DNA of 64,000 bases from Burkholderia seminalis DSM 23518 (GCF_902832885.1 NZ_CADFDK010000001.1:558001-622000), one strand, 5' to 3'; counted from the stretch's first letter, positions 34,923 to 43,979 are shown. The notes: generated by a model from the sequence alone, not told the origin. Made by a program: numbers and translations.

Positions 34923-34999
34923 ATGAAACCGCGAACGGCGCCGATGGCCGGCGTACCGTACGCAACCCCTGAATGCCTGTTTCCCTGTCGAGGTAAATG

Positions 35000-35326
35000 A
35001 TGAAGACCCAACTGATCGCAGCCCTTCTCGTCGCCGTGTCGGCCTCCGCCGCCGCGCCGGCGTTCGCCAGCGAAAGCACCGTCACGCGCGCGCAGGTGCG
35101 TGCGGAACTGGTCGCGCTGCAAACGGCCGGCTACCTGCCGAACCGCCCCAACGACCCGAACTATCCGGACAATATCCAGGCGGCGCTGAACCGGATTCAC
35201 GACAATGGCGCCGATGCGGCCGACACGCAGGCAGCCGGATACGGCAGCGACGCGAGCGGCGCGGCGCAGTCGGGCAGCCGCGACGGGGTTCGCATGGCCG
35301 GGCGCTCGGTTTATTTCGGCCATTGA
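35000..35326 (+). CDS. DUF4148 exported small protein, copy 3
   Basis: A 108-aa third tandem paralogue: signal MKTQLIAALLVAVSASAAA, mature VTRAQVRAELVALQTAGYLP, end RSVYFGH. The leader TCGAGGTAAATGATG repeats those of copies 1 and 2. A long inverted repeat follows 39 bases after the stop. Confidence 0.85.
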   Translation: MKTQLIAALLVAVSASAAAPAFASESTVTRAQVRAELVALQTAGYLPNRPNDPNYPDNIQAALNRIHDNGADAADTQAAGYGSDASGAAQSGSRDGVRMAGRSVYFGH

Positions 35327-35365
35327 GCGCGGCACGACGAAAACGGTCGCCCTCTATCGCCTTAT

Positions 35366-35396
35366 AAAGCGCATGCGATGTAATCGCATGCGCTTT
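35366..35396. promoter_or_regulatory. 14-bp perfect inverted repeat containing an OhrR-type box (box 3); possible terminator
   Basis: AAAGCGCATGCGAT (35366-35379), GTA, ATCGCATGCGCTTT (35383-35396). Arms are perfectly complementary with a 3-base centre, followed by one more T. Read as DNA, it contains the same extended box as upstream of ohr (GCGCATGCGAT-NN-AATCGCAT). Read as RNA, it could be a weak terminator for the DUF4148 genes. It lies about 100 bases before the GNAT gene. Confidence 0.6.
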
Positions 35397-35492
35397 TGTC
35401 ATGGGGAAGCCGGTGTCTGGATCGACGCTGCTACCTGCCTCGAGCATCCGGTCTATGCTGTGCGTCCCCCATCTTCATTCGAGGAGCAGCCG

Positions 35493-36209
35493 ATGCCGGA
35501 TGCCACGACCGGAAACGCGACAGGCGATACACACGTGCTCGATCCGGTCGCCTGGAACGCACTGACGGGCAAGCAGCGCCATCTGGCGCTCGGCAATGAC
35601 CGCGCGTGGCGGTTTCCGTCGGCCATTGCGCCATTCGCCGCGATCGCCGACACGAGCGCGGCTTCGTTCGACGCGCTGCGCGAACTGGTCGCCGCGCACG
35701 GGCCAGCGGCCCTCGTCACGCCGGACGAAATCGAGCCGCCGGCGGGATGGGCGGTCGTCCGGCGCGCGACACTGCTGCAAATGGTCTGGCAAGGCGCGCC
35801 CGATCCGGCCGACGAATCGGAGCATGTGACACTCGGCGAAGCCGATGTGCCGGACATGCTCGCGCTGACCACGGCGGCGCAGCCGGGCCCGTTCGGCCCG
35901 CGCACGGTCGAGCTTGGCCGCTACATCGGCGTGCGCAGCGCAGGCCGGCTCGCCGCGATGGCTGGCGAGCGGATGCGGGTCGACGGGTATACGGAGATCA
36001 GCGCCGTGTGCGTGGATGCCGCGTTTCGGCGGCAAGGCCTTGCGGCGCGCCTGATCCGGTCGTTGATCGCGTCGATCGGTGCGCGCGCGGAAACGCCTTT
36101 CCTGCACGTCCTCACAACGAACCAGGTGGCGATCGAGCGCTATGTCGCGCTCGGTTTCGTCGTGCGCCGCGAGATGCGCCTGCTGGTGCTGGGCGACGCG
36201 CACGCATGA
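35493..36209 (+). CDS. GNAT-family N-acetyltransferase (FR47-like)
   Basis: A 238-aa protein. The C-terminal acetyltransferase domain shows EISAVCVDAAFRRQGLAARL (acetyl-CoA loop R-R-Q-G-L-A), and FLHVLTTNQVAIERYVALGF ending the fold. The N-terminal 110 residues are a helical extension. The substrate is unknown. The ribosome binding site is GAGGAG. It lies between an OhrR-type box and the convergent ohrR gene, so it may belong to the peroxide regulon, perhaps detoxifying or acetylating a damage product (inference). Confidence 0.86.
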   Translation: MPDATTGNATGDTHVLDPVAWNALTGKQRHLALGNDRAWRFPSAIAPFAAIADTSAASFDALRELVAAHGPAALVTPDEIEPPAGWAVVRRATLLQMVWQGAPDPADESEHVTLGEADVPDMLALTTAAQPGPFGPRTVELGRYIGVRSAGRLAAMAGERMRVDGYTEISAVCVDAAFRRQGLAARLIRSLIASIGARAETPFLHVLTTNQVAIERYVALGFVVRREMRLLVLGDAHA

Positions 36210-36257
36210 CGACGCGGCCGGCGCGATGCACGCGCCGGCCGCCGGCGGTTCATCGGC

Positions 36258-36716
36258 TCATGCTTCTTCGGTCGAACGGATCAGGTTGCCGCGCAGCGTG
36301 ACGATCGCCTTCTGCACCTTCGCGAATTCGTCCGGCTTCAATCCGGTGGCTTCGACCAGATTCATGTCGAGCCCCTTCTCGCGCACGCGGCGGCCGCTTT
36401 TCGTCAGGCTGACGAGCACCTGGCGTTCGTCGGACGGGTCACGGTGCCGCTCCAGGTAGCCCATCGCTTCGAGCTTCTTCAGGATCGGCGTCAGCGTATT
36501 GGATTCGAGGAACAGCTTCTCGCCGAGCTGGCCGACGGTCTGGTTGTCCTGCTCCCACAGTGCGATGATCGTGATGTATTGCGTATACGTGAGGCCGAGC
36601 TCGTCGAGGATCGGCTTGTAGGCCTTGCCGAACGCGAGATTCGCCGAGTAGATCGCAAAGCAAAGGAACTCGGACAGCTTCGGCGTGGCGGGCGATGAGG
36701 CTTCGGTCGGTTTCAT
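36258..36716 (-). CDS. ohrR: OhrR organic-peroxide-sensing repressor (MarR family, one-Cys type)
   Basis: A 152-aa winged-helix regulator. LSEFLCFAIYSANLAFGKAY holds the peroxide-sensing Cys19, the only Cys in the protein, so it resembles the one-Cys B. subtilis type rather than the two-Cys Xanthomonas type. The wing is RHRDPSDERQVLVSLT. ATG 36716 follows GGAGGA. Its promoter (TATAAT at 36756-36761) has an OhrR-type palindrome in the spacer, consistent with autorepression; the same box occurs before ohr and the GNAT gene. Confidence 0.93.
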   Translation of the reverse strand: MKPTEASSPATPKLSEFLCFAIYSANLAFGKAYKPILDELGLTYTQYITIIALWEQDNQTVGQLGEKLFLESNTLTPILKKLEAMGYLERHRDPSDERQVLVSLTKSGRRVREKGLDMNLVEATGLKPDEFAKVQKAIVTLRGNLIRSTEEA

Positions 36717-36755
36717 GGGCTTCCTCCAGCGACGCGAACGGTCGCAGACAACCGC

Positions 36756-36784
36756 ATTATATATCGCATGCGATCTTATCGGAA
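36756..36784 (-). promoter_or_regulatory. ohrR promoter with OhrR-type operator (box 4) in the spacer
   Basis: On the minus strand, TTCCGA, 17 bases and TATAAT form a sigma-70-like promoter. The perfect palindrome ATCGCATGCGAT (36763-36774) lies inside the spacer, 47 bases before the ohrR start. Confidence 0.65.
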
Positions 36785-36818
36785 GCATGACAATCGGTCT
36801 CGATGAACCGGTGCGGCC

Positions 36819-36947
36819 TCAGCCGTGCCCGCGGCGCTTGCCGGTCTGCTGACGGCTGACCGACAGCAGCGAGCATTGCACCGGATGCGCGATTTCAGTC
36901 GCGAGCCCGCCTGCGGCAAACAGCAGGATCATCAGCCAGCGTTTCAT
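36819..36947 (-). CDS. Small hydrophobic 42-aa protein coupled to a GFA gene
   Basis: A 42-codon frame starting MKRWLMILLFAAGGLATEIA, a possible signal anchor, and ending with a basic tail. The ATG overlaps the upstream GFA stop (ATGA) and is preceded by a strong GGAGGA site at normal spacing. The tight coupling and ribosome binding site are the main evidence. No family is recognised. Confidence 0.5.
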   Translation of the reverse strand: MKRWLMILLFAAGGLATEIAHPVQCSLLSVSRQQTGKRRGHG

Positions 36948-37315
36948 GCGTCCTCCACGACCGACAGGCTTGCCCCGTTGGCGACCGTCGCGTCGAGCGC
37001 ATACGGATCGATGCCGTCGAGGCAGCCGAGATTGACGCGCCAGCATGCCGGGTCCTTGCGCGTCTGATGGAACGGATAGACGCCGCACCGGCTGCAGAAA
37101 TAGTGACGGGCCGTGCGCGTGTTGAAGCGGTAGCACGTCAGCACGTCCTCGCCTTCGACGATGGTCAGACAGGCGGCGGCGAACATCGGGCTCATCAGCG
37201 CGCCGCGGCGGCGGCACAGGCTGCAGTTGCAGCGAACGGCCGGCGTAATGGCCGCCCTGACTTCGAATTTGACGGCCCCGCAATGGCAGGATCCCTTGAA
37301 CCACGTTGCAGACAT
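36944..37315 (-). CDS. GFA/CENP-V family zinc protein
   Basis: A 123-aa protein of the glutathione-dependent formaldehyde-activating family. Zinc ligands are visible in KGSCHCGAVKFEV (Cys10, Cys12), RCNCSLCRRRGAL (Cys29, 31, 34) and FCSRCGVYPFH. Members are often small-molecule adduct enzymes or of unknown function; true formaldehyde activity is not implied. ATG 37315 follows GGAG. The stop overlaps the following 42-aa frame. Confidence 0.88.
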   Translation of the reverse strand: MSATWFKGSCHCGAVKFEVRAAITPAVRCNCSLCRRRGALMSPMFAAACLTIVEGEDVLTCYRFNTRTARHYFCSRCGVYPFHQTRKDPACWRVNLGCLDGIDPYALDATVANGASLSVVEDA

Positions 37316-37432
37316 GATGGACTCCGGAAGCGGTCATGCCTGCTTTATAGCGAACCCGCGCGGGGCCGTTGTATCGCTCTGTATCTGCAGTTCGTGCCGA
37401 TACAAAGCCTTGCACATCCGCGGTGCGCGCGA

Positions 37433-38533
37433 TCAGTCCAGCGCGTGCCGAAGCCGCTCGATCGCCGCCCGCGCTTCGCTTTCGAGTGCGGCGAACAACT
37501 CGGCGGCCGGCAGCGTGCGCACGAGCGCCGCCGCCTGCCCGGCCCACTGCGCGCCGTAGCCGAATTCGCCCTTCGCCTTCGCGGCCGCATGCAACGCCTT
37601 GCCCGCGTCGTAGGCGATCGGATACGCGGGCGTGGCCGGCGCGTGCGGATCGTCGCCGAGCGCGGTCAGCCGGTTCGCGATGCCGCGTGCGGCCCGGCCC
37701 GAGATCGCGGCCGTCAACGTCGTGCGGCGCGCCGCGTCGCCGAGGATCGCGCGGCGATAGCCGTCGTCGATCGACGTCTCCGGGCACGCGACGAACGCGG
37801 TGCCGAGCTGCGCGGCCTGCGCGCCGAGCGCGAGCGCGGCGGCAATGCCTGCGCCGTCCATGATGCCGCCGGCGGCGATCACGGGCAGCGCGCATTCGCG
37901 CACGATCAGGCGGGTCAGCGCGAACGTGCCGAGGCGATCGTCATGCGCGGTCGAATCGAACACGCCGCGATGCCCGCCGGCTTCGATGCCCTGCGCGACG
38001 ATCGCATCGATGCCGGCGGCGGCAATCTGCCGTGCCTCGTCGAGATGCGTCGCGGTCGCGAACAGCGTGATGCCCGCGCGTTTCAGCGCGGCGATCACGT
38101 CCGCTGGCGGCAGCCCGAAATGGAAGCTGACGACGGCCGGTTTCTCCTCGACGAGCATCGCCTGCATCGCATCGTCCGCGACGAAGCTCGTATAGATCTC
38201 CGACAGCGACGCGGGCGGCGTCGCGCCGTATTCGCGGAACGCCGGCGCGAGCCAGTCGAGCCACGCGCGTTCGACGGCTGCGTCCGCGCGGGCCGGGGCA
38301 TGGCAGAACACGTTGATGTTGAATGGGCGGTCGGTCAGCGCGCGTGTCTCGCGGATCATCTTGCGTGCGCCGTCGGCATGCGTCGCGCCGACACCGAGCG
38401 AGCCGAGCCCGCCGGCGTTCGACACGGCGGCGGCCAGCGCCGGCGTGCTGACGCCGGCCATCGGCGCCTGGACGATCGGTGCGCGGATACCGAGCGTGCG
38501 CAACAGCGCCCGGTTGTCGGTCGGTTGATTCAT
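37433..38533 (-). CDS. Nitronate monooxygenase family flavoprotein
   Basis: A 366-aa FMN TIM-barrel enzyme (2-nitropropane dioxygenase family). Seen: [35 protein letters not shown], the loop [10 protein letters not shown] with the catalytic-type His, and the phosphate site [10 protein letters not shown] followed by [12 protein letters not shown]. It oxidises propionate-3-nitronate or related alkyl nitronates. Ribosome binding site GGGGAGA. It is monocistronic as far as visible, upstream of the GFA gene on the same strand. Confidence 0.9.
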   Translation of the reverse strand: MNQPTDNRALLRTLGIRAPIVQAPMAGVSTPALAAAVSNAGGLGSLGVGATHADGARKMIRETRALTDRPFNINVFCHAPARADAAVERAWLDWLAPAFREYGATPPASLSEIYTSFVADDAMQAMLVEEKPAVVSFHFGLPPADVIAALKRAGITLFATATHLDEARQIAAAGIDAIVAQGIEAGGHRGVFDSTAHDDRLGTFALTRLIVRECALPVIAAGGIMDGAGIAAALALGAQAAQLGTAFVACPETSIDDGYRRAILGDAARRTTLTAAISGRAARGIANRLTALGDDPHAPATPAYPIAYDAGKALHAAAKAKGEFGYGAQWAGQAAALVRTLPAAELFAALESEARAAIERLRHALD

Positions 38534-38744
38534 GTCGCTTGTCTCCCCATAGCCGTGATCGAAAGGCGCCGGTCGCCTGCGCGCCGACGCGCGTGAGTCC
38601 GGTTCGGCCCGGCGCGTGCAAGTCGTGCTTCGCGCGCACCGGTCACGAGAAAAAGGTGGGCGCCCGTGCGGTGCTGCCTGCGTCCGGATGCGGTACCGGC
38701 AACGCTATCCATCCTACGCCAGACGTCGGCCCGCGGGCCGGCGG

Positions 38745-40001
38745 CTAGCGGCCGCGTGCCCAGTGCGCGAGCCCGGCGCAAGCGGCCAGCAGCGCGCCTG
38801 TCACGAAGAACACCGAATGCAGGCCGAATGCGACGCCGATCTGCCCGCCGATCACGGGGCCGATCACCTGCCCGCTGAACTGTGCGGACTGCAGGTAGCC
38901 GAGCATCTGCCCCGTCGAGCGCTCGTCGACCGATTGCCGCACGAGCTTGCCGATCGACGGCAGCAGCCCCGCGAGCGTCATGCCCATCAGTCCGCGCAGC
39001 GCGGCAAGTTGCCACCAGTGCGTGACGAACGCTTGCGGCACCATCGCGAGCGCGGTCAGCAGCAGGCAGCCGACGATCACGTTCCAGCTGCCGATCCGGT
39101 CGGCGAGCGCGCCGAGCCGCGCGGCGGTCAGCATGCTGCCGAGCGCCGAACACGCCATGACGACGCCGGCGACTCGCGCGAGAGAGGCGCCGGCGACGCC
39201 GAGTCCGCCGATATAGACCGTGATGATCGGCTCGATCGACATGTTCGCGAGCAGCACCATCATCGCCGTCACCAGCAAGGCGGCGACCGCTGCGCGATTC
39301 GTCCGGTGCGTCGTGCCGGTGGCCGTGCCGGCGCTGCGGGCTTGCGCGTCGGTGCCCGCGTGGAAGTCCTCCTTCACGACGAAGATCGTCAGCAGCGCGG
39401 CGACGGCGATCATCGCGCCGCCGGCGAAGAAGGTGCCGCGAATGCCGACCCAGCCGGGCAGCAATCCGCCGACGAGCGGGCCGACCAGATTGCCCGCGAG
39501 CGCGCCGGTCGACAGCATGCCGAGCGCCCAGCCCGCGCGTTCGCGCGGCGCCTGCGTGCCGACCATCACGGTCGACGCCGACGCGTAGCCGCCGACGAGC
39601 CCTGCGATCAACCGCAGCGCGACCAGTTCGACCACGTTGTGCGCGACGCCGATCAGCGACATCACGATCGCCATTCCGATCGCCGCGCGCACGAGCATCG
39701 GCTTGCGGCCGAAGCGGTCCGCGAGGCGGCCCCACAGCGGCGCGGTGACGGCCGTGCCGAGAAACGTCGCACCGAACGCGATGCCCGACCACTGGATGAC
39801 GGCCGACTGCGCGTCGACGCCGAGCTGCCGCACGTACAGCGGCAAGAACGGCAGCAGCATGCTCAGGCTGACGAGCGTCGTGAATGACCCGAACACGCAG
39901 ACGGCGAGATTGCGCCGCCAGTAGCGCAGGTTGCGTTCGGCATAACTGACGGCCGGACGCTCGGCGCGCGCGGCGGCCGGTGCGTGGACGGTCGTGCTCA
40001 T
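38745..40001 (-). CDS. MFS transporter (12 TM, DHA1-like)
   Basis: A 418-aa permease. Motif A is present as PLWGRLADRFGRKPMLVRAA after TM2, with a degenerate second copy, ARLGALADRIGS. Motif C-like LVGPLVGGLLPGWVG suggests a proton antiporter (efflux). The substrate is unknown. A LysR gene upstream on the same strand is the likely regulator. Confidence 0.88.
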   Translation of the reverse strand: MSTTVHAPAAARAERPAVSYAERNLRYWRRNLAVCVFGSFTTLVSLSMLLPFLPLYVRQLGVDAQSAVIQWSGIAFGATFLGTAVTAPLWGRLADRFGRKPMLVRAAIGMAIVMSLIGVAHNVVELVALRLIAGLVGGYASASTVMVGTQAPRERAGWALGMLSTGALAGNLVGPLVGGLLPGWVGIRGTFFAGGAMIAVAALLTIFVVKEDFHAGTDAQARSAGTATGTTHRTNRAAVAALLVTAMMVLLANMSIEPIITVYIGGLGVAGASLARVAGVVMACSALGSMLTAARLGALADRIGSWNVIVGCLLLTALAMVPQAFVTHWWQLAALRGLMGMTLAGLLPSIGKLVRQSVDERSTGQMLGYLQSAQFSGQVIGPVIGGQIGVAFGLHSVFFVTGALLAACAGLAHWARGR

Positions 40002-40207
40002 CGCGCCCTCGCCGCAGGCGTCGCGCCCGCCGTGCCGGGCGACGCGTGGACTGCGCGCCCGCGCGGTTGATCCGGAAGTGCCCGATGCATGTCGACCTCC
40101 ATTCGCTGGACGGACGCCAGGCGCGTCCGTCGGTCGAGGAAAGTCTAGATTGAGTCGAATGCCGGGAGAATCACCGTCGTGCGAAAGTCATTCTTCCGCA
40201 TGGCGGT

Positions 40208-41134
40208 TCAATCGCCGTCGGTGATGGCCGCCAGCCGCGAGAAATGCTCCCGCAGGCGCGGCGCCGCGAAATCGACGAACGCACGTACCTTGGGGACCGA
40301 CAGCCGCCCGTACGGCGTCACGAGATGGATGGGTAGCGGCGCATGCTCGCTGTCGCGCAGCACGATTCGCAGCGTGCCGTCGCGTACCTGTTCGGCGACG
40401 TGATACGAAAAGAGCCGCGTGACGCCGTGGCCGGCGACGGCCGACGCGACCGCGCCGCGGATCGTGTTGATGATGAAGCGCGGCGCGAACTGGACGACCT
40501 GCGGCAGTGCCGACGGCGCCGCCGGCGGGAAGCTCCACGAGTCGAGCCCGAAGTGCGTCATCGAGATGATCCGGTGCCGCGCGAGATCGGCCGGTGCGTC
40601 GATGGCCGGATGCTTCGCGAGGTAAGCGGGGGATGCAACGACGACCCGCCGCACGGAGCCGACCGGAATCGCGACGAGCGTCGAATCGGACAGGTGCGCG
40701 ATGCGCAGCGCGACGTCCATCCCTTCGTCGACGAGGCTGACGGGACGGTCGAGCAGTTGCAGGCGGATCGACACGGCCGGATGGCGTTCGATGAATGCAT
40801 CGAGCAGCGCACGCAGCACGTCCTCGCCGGCGGCGACCGGCGCGGTGACCGTCAGCATGCCGCGCGGCGCGGCGCGTTCGTCGGCAACCAGCATGTCGGC
40901 CTCTTCCAGATCCGACAGGATGCGGCGGCACGCGGCCGCGTAGCGTTCGCCGGCCTCGCTCAGTCGGATCGTCCGGGTGGTGCGGTACAGCAGCGCGGTG
41001 CCGGTGTGTTCCTCGAGAAACGCGATCGCGCGGCTGACTGCCGCCGGCGACCGGCCAAGCCGTCGGCCCGCGCCCGCGAGGCTGCCCTCGTCCAGCGTGG
41101 CGACGAACACCTTCATCGCATCGATTCGATCCAT
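40208..41134 (-). CDS. LysR-family transcriptional regulator
   Basis: A 308-aa regulator: N-terminal winged HTH (MDRIDAMKVFVATLDEGSLA, then GRSPAAVSRAIAFLEEHTGT) and a periplasmic-binding-like effector domain (GMLTVTAPVAAGEDVLRALL). The frame is open upstream to 41323, but ATG 41134 aligns with the family. It resembles the CrgA/DsdC-like subgroup that begins MDRxxAMxxF. Upstream of and codirectional with the MFS gene, and divergent from a lipoprotein gene. Confidence 0.9.
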   Translation of the reverse strand: MDRIDAMKVFVATLDEGSLAGAGRRLGRSPAAVSRAIAFLEEHTGTALLYRTTRTIRLSEAGERYAAACRRILSDLEEADMLVADERAAPRGMLTVTAPVAAGEDVLRALLDAFIERHPAVSIRLQLLDRPVSLVDEGMDVALRIAHLSDSTLVAIPVGSVRRVVVASPAYLAKHPAIDAPADLARHRIISMTHFGLDSWSFPPAAPSALPQVVQFAPRFIINTIRGAVASAVAGHGVTRLFSYHVAEQVRDGTLRIVLRDSEHAPLPIHLVTPYGRLSVPKVRAFVDFAAPRLREHFSRLAAITDGD

Positions 41135-41367
41135 GGCGTGTGTGCAGGGCGCGGGCGGTCGTGTAATGGGCGGCGGGCAAGCGAGCGTGCAGTCTACCGC
41201 ACGCGGGCAAGCCGTCCGGCCGCGGGGATGCCGTATCGCTGATTTGGCCCTGCAATGCGCGAGCGAAGAAACCGCACGAACGGCCGTCAGGGAGCCGCGT
41301 TCCTCGAACGCCGGGCCCGACATTCAAGCGGTTGCGCTGAATAACCAACAACACAACTACAGCACCT

Positions 41368-42006
41368 ATGAAAAGAAGAACATTCCTCGCGCTGCCCGCC
41401 GTGGCGGCGGCCGGCATGCTGGCCGGCTGCACCAACGTCAGCATCGGCCCCGTCACCGATCGCATGATGAAGGATCCGGAATACCGGGAAACGCTGTCGG
41501 CGTTTCTGATCAGCGCGGACGGGAAGAAACTTGTCGTGATCGGCAAGCGGTATCACTACATCTTCGATGTGCCGCCGGCGCTTGCCGTCAACCTCACGGC
41601 GCCCTATCGCCCGAAGCTGTATACCGATTTCTACGATTTCGAGACGCATGGCGACCAGATCGCCGGGCGTTACGTGCTGCGGCTTTCGCGCGAGGACGCG
41701 CCGCCTGGCTCCGAGCTTCGCGAGCGCGCGCTCGCCGACGGTTTCAAGGACCAGCGCCACCAGTTGACGGAGAGCGGCACGATCAGCGGCAAGCGTTACC
41801 AGCCGAACGACGTCACGCCGGCGACGCTCCCGCAGGCGTTCAATCATGCGTACGACGTCGAGGTCGTCGAGCGGCCGTCGATGCTCGGCAAGGGCGCGAA
41901 GCTCGCGCTGTCGCCGATCACGATGGCGGCGGACGGCGCGCTGGGCCTGCTGGGCCTCGCACTGTTCCCGATCGCGCTGACGGCATTCATCGTCATCGCG
42001 AGTTGA
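41368..42006 (+). CDS. Predicted lipoprotein of unknown function
   Basis: A 212-aa protein with a signal peptide and lipobox (PAVAAAGMLAGCTN, Cys21). The mature domain is mixed alpha/beta (GKKLVVIGKRYHYIFDVPPA; KLYTDFYDFETHGDQIAGRY). A hydrophobic C-terminal segment (LGLLGLALFPIALTAFIVIA) may be a membrane anchor. The YhfL/CsgG-like families do not fit; function not assigned. Confidence 0.78.
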   Translation: MKRRTFLALPAVAAAGMLAGCTNVSIGPVTDRMMKDPEYRETLSAFLISADGKKLVVIGKRYHYIFDVPPALAVNLTAPYRPKLYTDFYDFETHGDQIAGRYVLRLSREDAPPGSELRERALADGFKDQRHQLTESGTISGKRYQPNDVTPATLPQAFNHAYDVEVVERPSMLGKGAKLALSPITMAADGALGLLGLALFPIALTAFIVIAS

Positions 42007-42456
42007 GAAATGATGTACGTCGCCGGTGTGCCGCGGAGACATGCGGCGTACCGGCGCGCGCCGGGTCCGTCGTGTTCTTCAGAAGCCTGATTCTCGCAGC
42101 CATGCGCGGCGCGGTCTGACGGCCGAAGCCTCATGGTTTTCCCGGTCCGCTCGACTGCGCGGGCACACCGTTGCCGGCGCGGCATCACGTGCCGCGCAAG
42201 CCGCAGCGGCCCGCTGCGCGAATCCGGGCCGCCGCACGCGCCCTACCCTTTCTGCCCGGGAAAGGATGCTTGAAGCATCCGCAATTATCACGCGCCGCCG
42301 ATATGCCCACCATGTGTCGGACGATCGGCGCAGCGCGCATGTCCGGCCCTTTGAGGGCCTTGCGATGCCTGCCGCCGCGTCGTGCGGCCGGGCGCGTCAC
42401 GCCGGCTGCGAACGGCCGGGCCGCGCGCCACGGCATATCGACAATCAGGAGACACG
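42007..42456. other. Intergenic region upstream of the MFS carrier gene
   Basis: No gene is seen. It contains a LysR-type palindrome at 42249-42263 and, right after it, a small hairpin GGATGCT-TGA-AGCATCC at 42264-42280. These probably form the control region of the MFS gene at 42457. Confidence 0.5.
42249..42263. promoter_or_regulatory. LysR-type T-N11-A operator, copy 1 (upstream of MFS)
   Basis: TTTCTGCCCGGGAAA, a 15-bp interrupted palindrome with the T-N11-A spacing of LysR sites. It closely resembles two sites before the CoA-transferase and dehydrogenase genes at 48.7 kb (TTTCY, 5 bases, GGAAA), which points to one regulator, probably the LysR at 43980-44873. Confidence 0.55.
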
Positions 42457-43920
42457 ATGAACAGCCCATCCCTCGATCTCGGCGGCCGCGCGGGCGGCCC
42501 CGCGTCCGCCCGACTGCCGGCCGCTTCCTCCGGCGTCGGCGCCGATGCGGCGGCCCTTGCCGCCCGTCGCGTCACGCTCGGCGATTTCATGGACGACCTG
42601 CCGGTCGGCGCATTGCACCGGTTCGTCGTCTGGGTGATCGGCATCGGGCTGTTCTTCGACATGTACGAGATCTTCCTCGTCAGCACGATCGGCTCCGCGC
42701 TGCAGAACGAATACGGGCTGAGCCGGCAAAGCGCCGATTTCAAGCTGCTGCTGGCGTCGGCCTTCATCGGCATGTTCGTCGGCGCGATGTGCCTGGGCAG
42801 CCTCGCCGACCGCATCGGCCGGCGCAAGGCGTTCCTGCTGACGCTCGCGTGGTACAGCGCGTTTTCGCTGGTCGGCGCGTTTTCGGTGAACGCCGACATG
42901 CTCGTCGCATGCCGGTTCCTGACGGGCATCGGCGTCGGCGCGATCTATCCGGTCGCCGACAGCTTCCTGTCCGAGATCCTGCCGAAGGAAAAACGCGGGC
43001 GGCTCGCCGCGTGGGCCTATACGACTTCCTACGTCGCGGTGCCGCTCGTCGGCTTCCTCGCGCTGTGGCTGAACCCGCTGCATGTGGCCGGTGTGGCCGG
43101 CTGGCGCATCATCCTCGCGATCGGCAGTCTCGGCGCCGTGTACGTGCTGCTCGTCCAGCACCGCTTGCCCGAGAGCCCGCGCTGGCTGCTCGCGCAGGGC
43201 CGCACCGCCGACGCGCACGCGGCGTTGCAGCGTTTCGCGGACGGCGCCGGCGTGCGCGTGCCCGAGCAGTTCGCGGAGCCGGTCGAGCCGCAGCGGCCGC
43301 TCGGCCTCCGCGAGCGCATCGCGCTGCTGCGTCGTGAGCCCTACGGCGCGCGCTACCTGATGCTCGCGATCTTTCACCTGTTCCAGGGCTTCGGCTACTA
43401 CGGGTTCGGTACGCTGGCCGGCACGGTCGTGAAGAGCCGCGGTTTCGACGTGACGGACAGCACGCTGTTCATCGCGCTGTCGTTCATCGGCTACCCGATC
43501 GGTTCGCTGCTGTCGATTCCGCTGCTGAACTGGATCGAGCGCCGCACGCTCGTGATCGTGTCGATCCTGTCGATCGCGGTATTCGGGCTGTGCTTCGCGT
43601 ATTCCGGCCATACCGTGCTGATCGTCGGCTTCGGGTTCCTGACGACCTGCGCGTCGAACGTGTTCAGCAATGCGTATCACGTGTACCAGGCGGAAATCTT
43701 CCCGGCACGCGTGCGCTCGACGGCGATCGGCAGTACCTATGCGCTGTCGCGCATCGTCAGCGGCGTCTTGCCGTTCGTGCTGCTGCCGGTGCTCGGCAAC
43801 TACGGCGGGGGTGCGATGTTCGGTGTGATTTCGGTCGCGCTCGGTATCGTGGCGGTGACGCTGCGCGTGCTCGGGCCGCTGACCACGCGGCGCAGCCAGG
43901 ACGAGATCAATCCGGTGTAA
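42457..43920 (+). CDS. MFS transporter, sugar/aromatic-acid-carrier type
   Basis: A 487-aa, 12-TM carrier of the SP/AAHS superfamily side. Motif A is LGSLADRIGRRKAFLLTLAW; the central motif is LPESPRWLLAQGRTADA; the second half has YQAEIFPARVRSTAIGSTYA. Such proteins import organic acids or sugars with protons. ATG 42457 follows CAGGAGA. A LysR-type site lies 200 bases upstream and a LysR gene converges on it, so it is likely the uptake step for the catabolic genes at 45-50 kb. Confidence 0.9.
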   Translation: MNSPSLDLGGRAGGPASARLPAASSGVGADAAALAARRVTLGDFMDDLPVGALHRFVVWVIGIGLFFDMYEIFLVSTIGSALQNEYGLSRQSADFKLLLASAFIGMFVGAMCLGSLADRIGRRKAFLLTLAWYSAFSLVGAFSVNADMLVACRFLTGIGVGAIYPVADSFLSEILPKEKRGRLAAWAYTTSYVAVPLVGFLALWLNPLHVAGVAGWRIILAIGSLGAVYVLLVQHRLPESPRWLLAQGRTADAHAALQRFADGAGVRVPEQFAEPVEPQRPLGLRERIALLRREPYGARYLMLAIFHLFQGFGYYGFGTLAGTVVKSRGFDVTDSTLFIALSFIGYPIGSLLSIPLLNWIERRTLVIVSILSIAVFGLCFAYSGHTVLIVGFGFLTTCASNVFSNAYHVYQAEIFPARVRSTAIGSTYALSRIVSGVLPFVLLPVLGNYGGGAMFGVISVALGIVAVTLRVLGPLTTRRSQDEINPV

Positions 43921-43979
43921 CGCGGTGACGGGGCCGGGGTACGCAGGCGCGCGCCCCGTGTTTCGTCGTGCCGGCGCCT

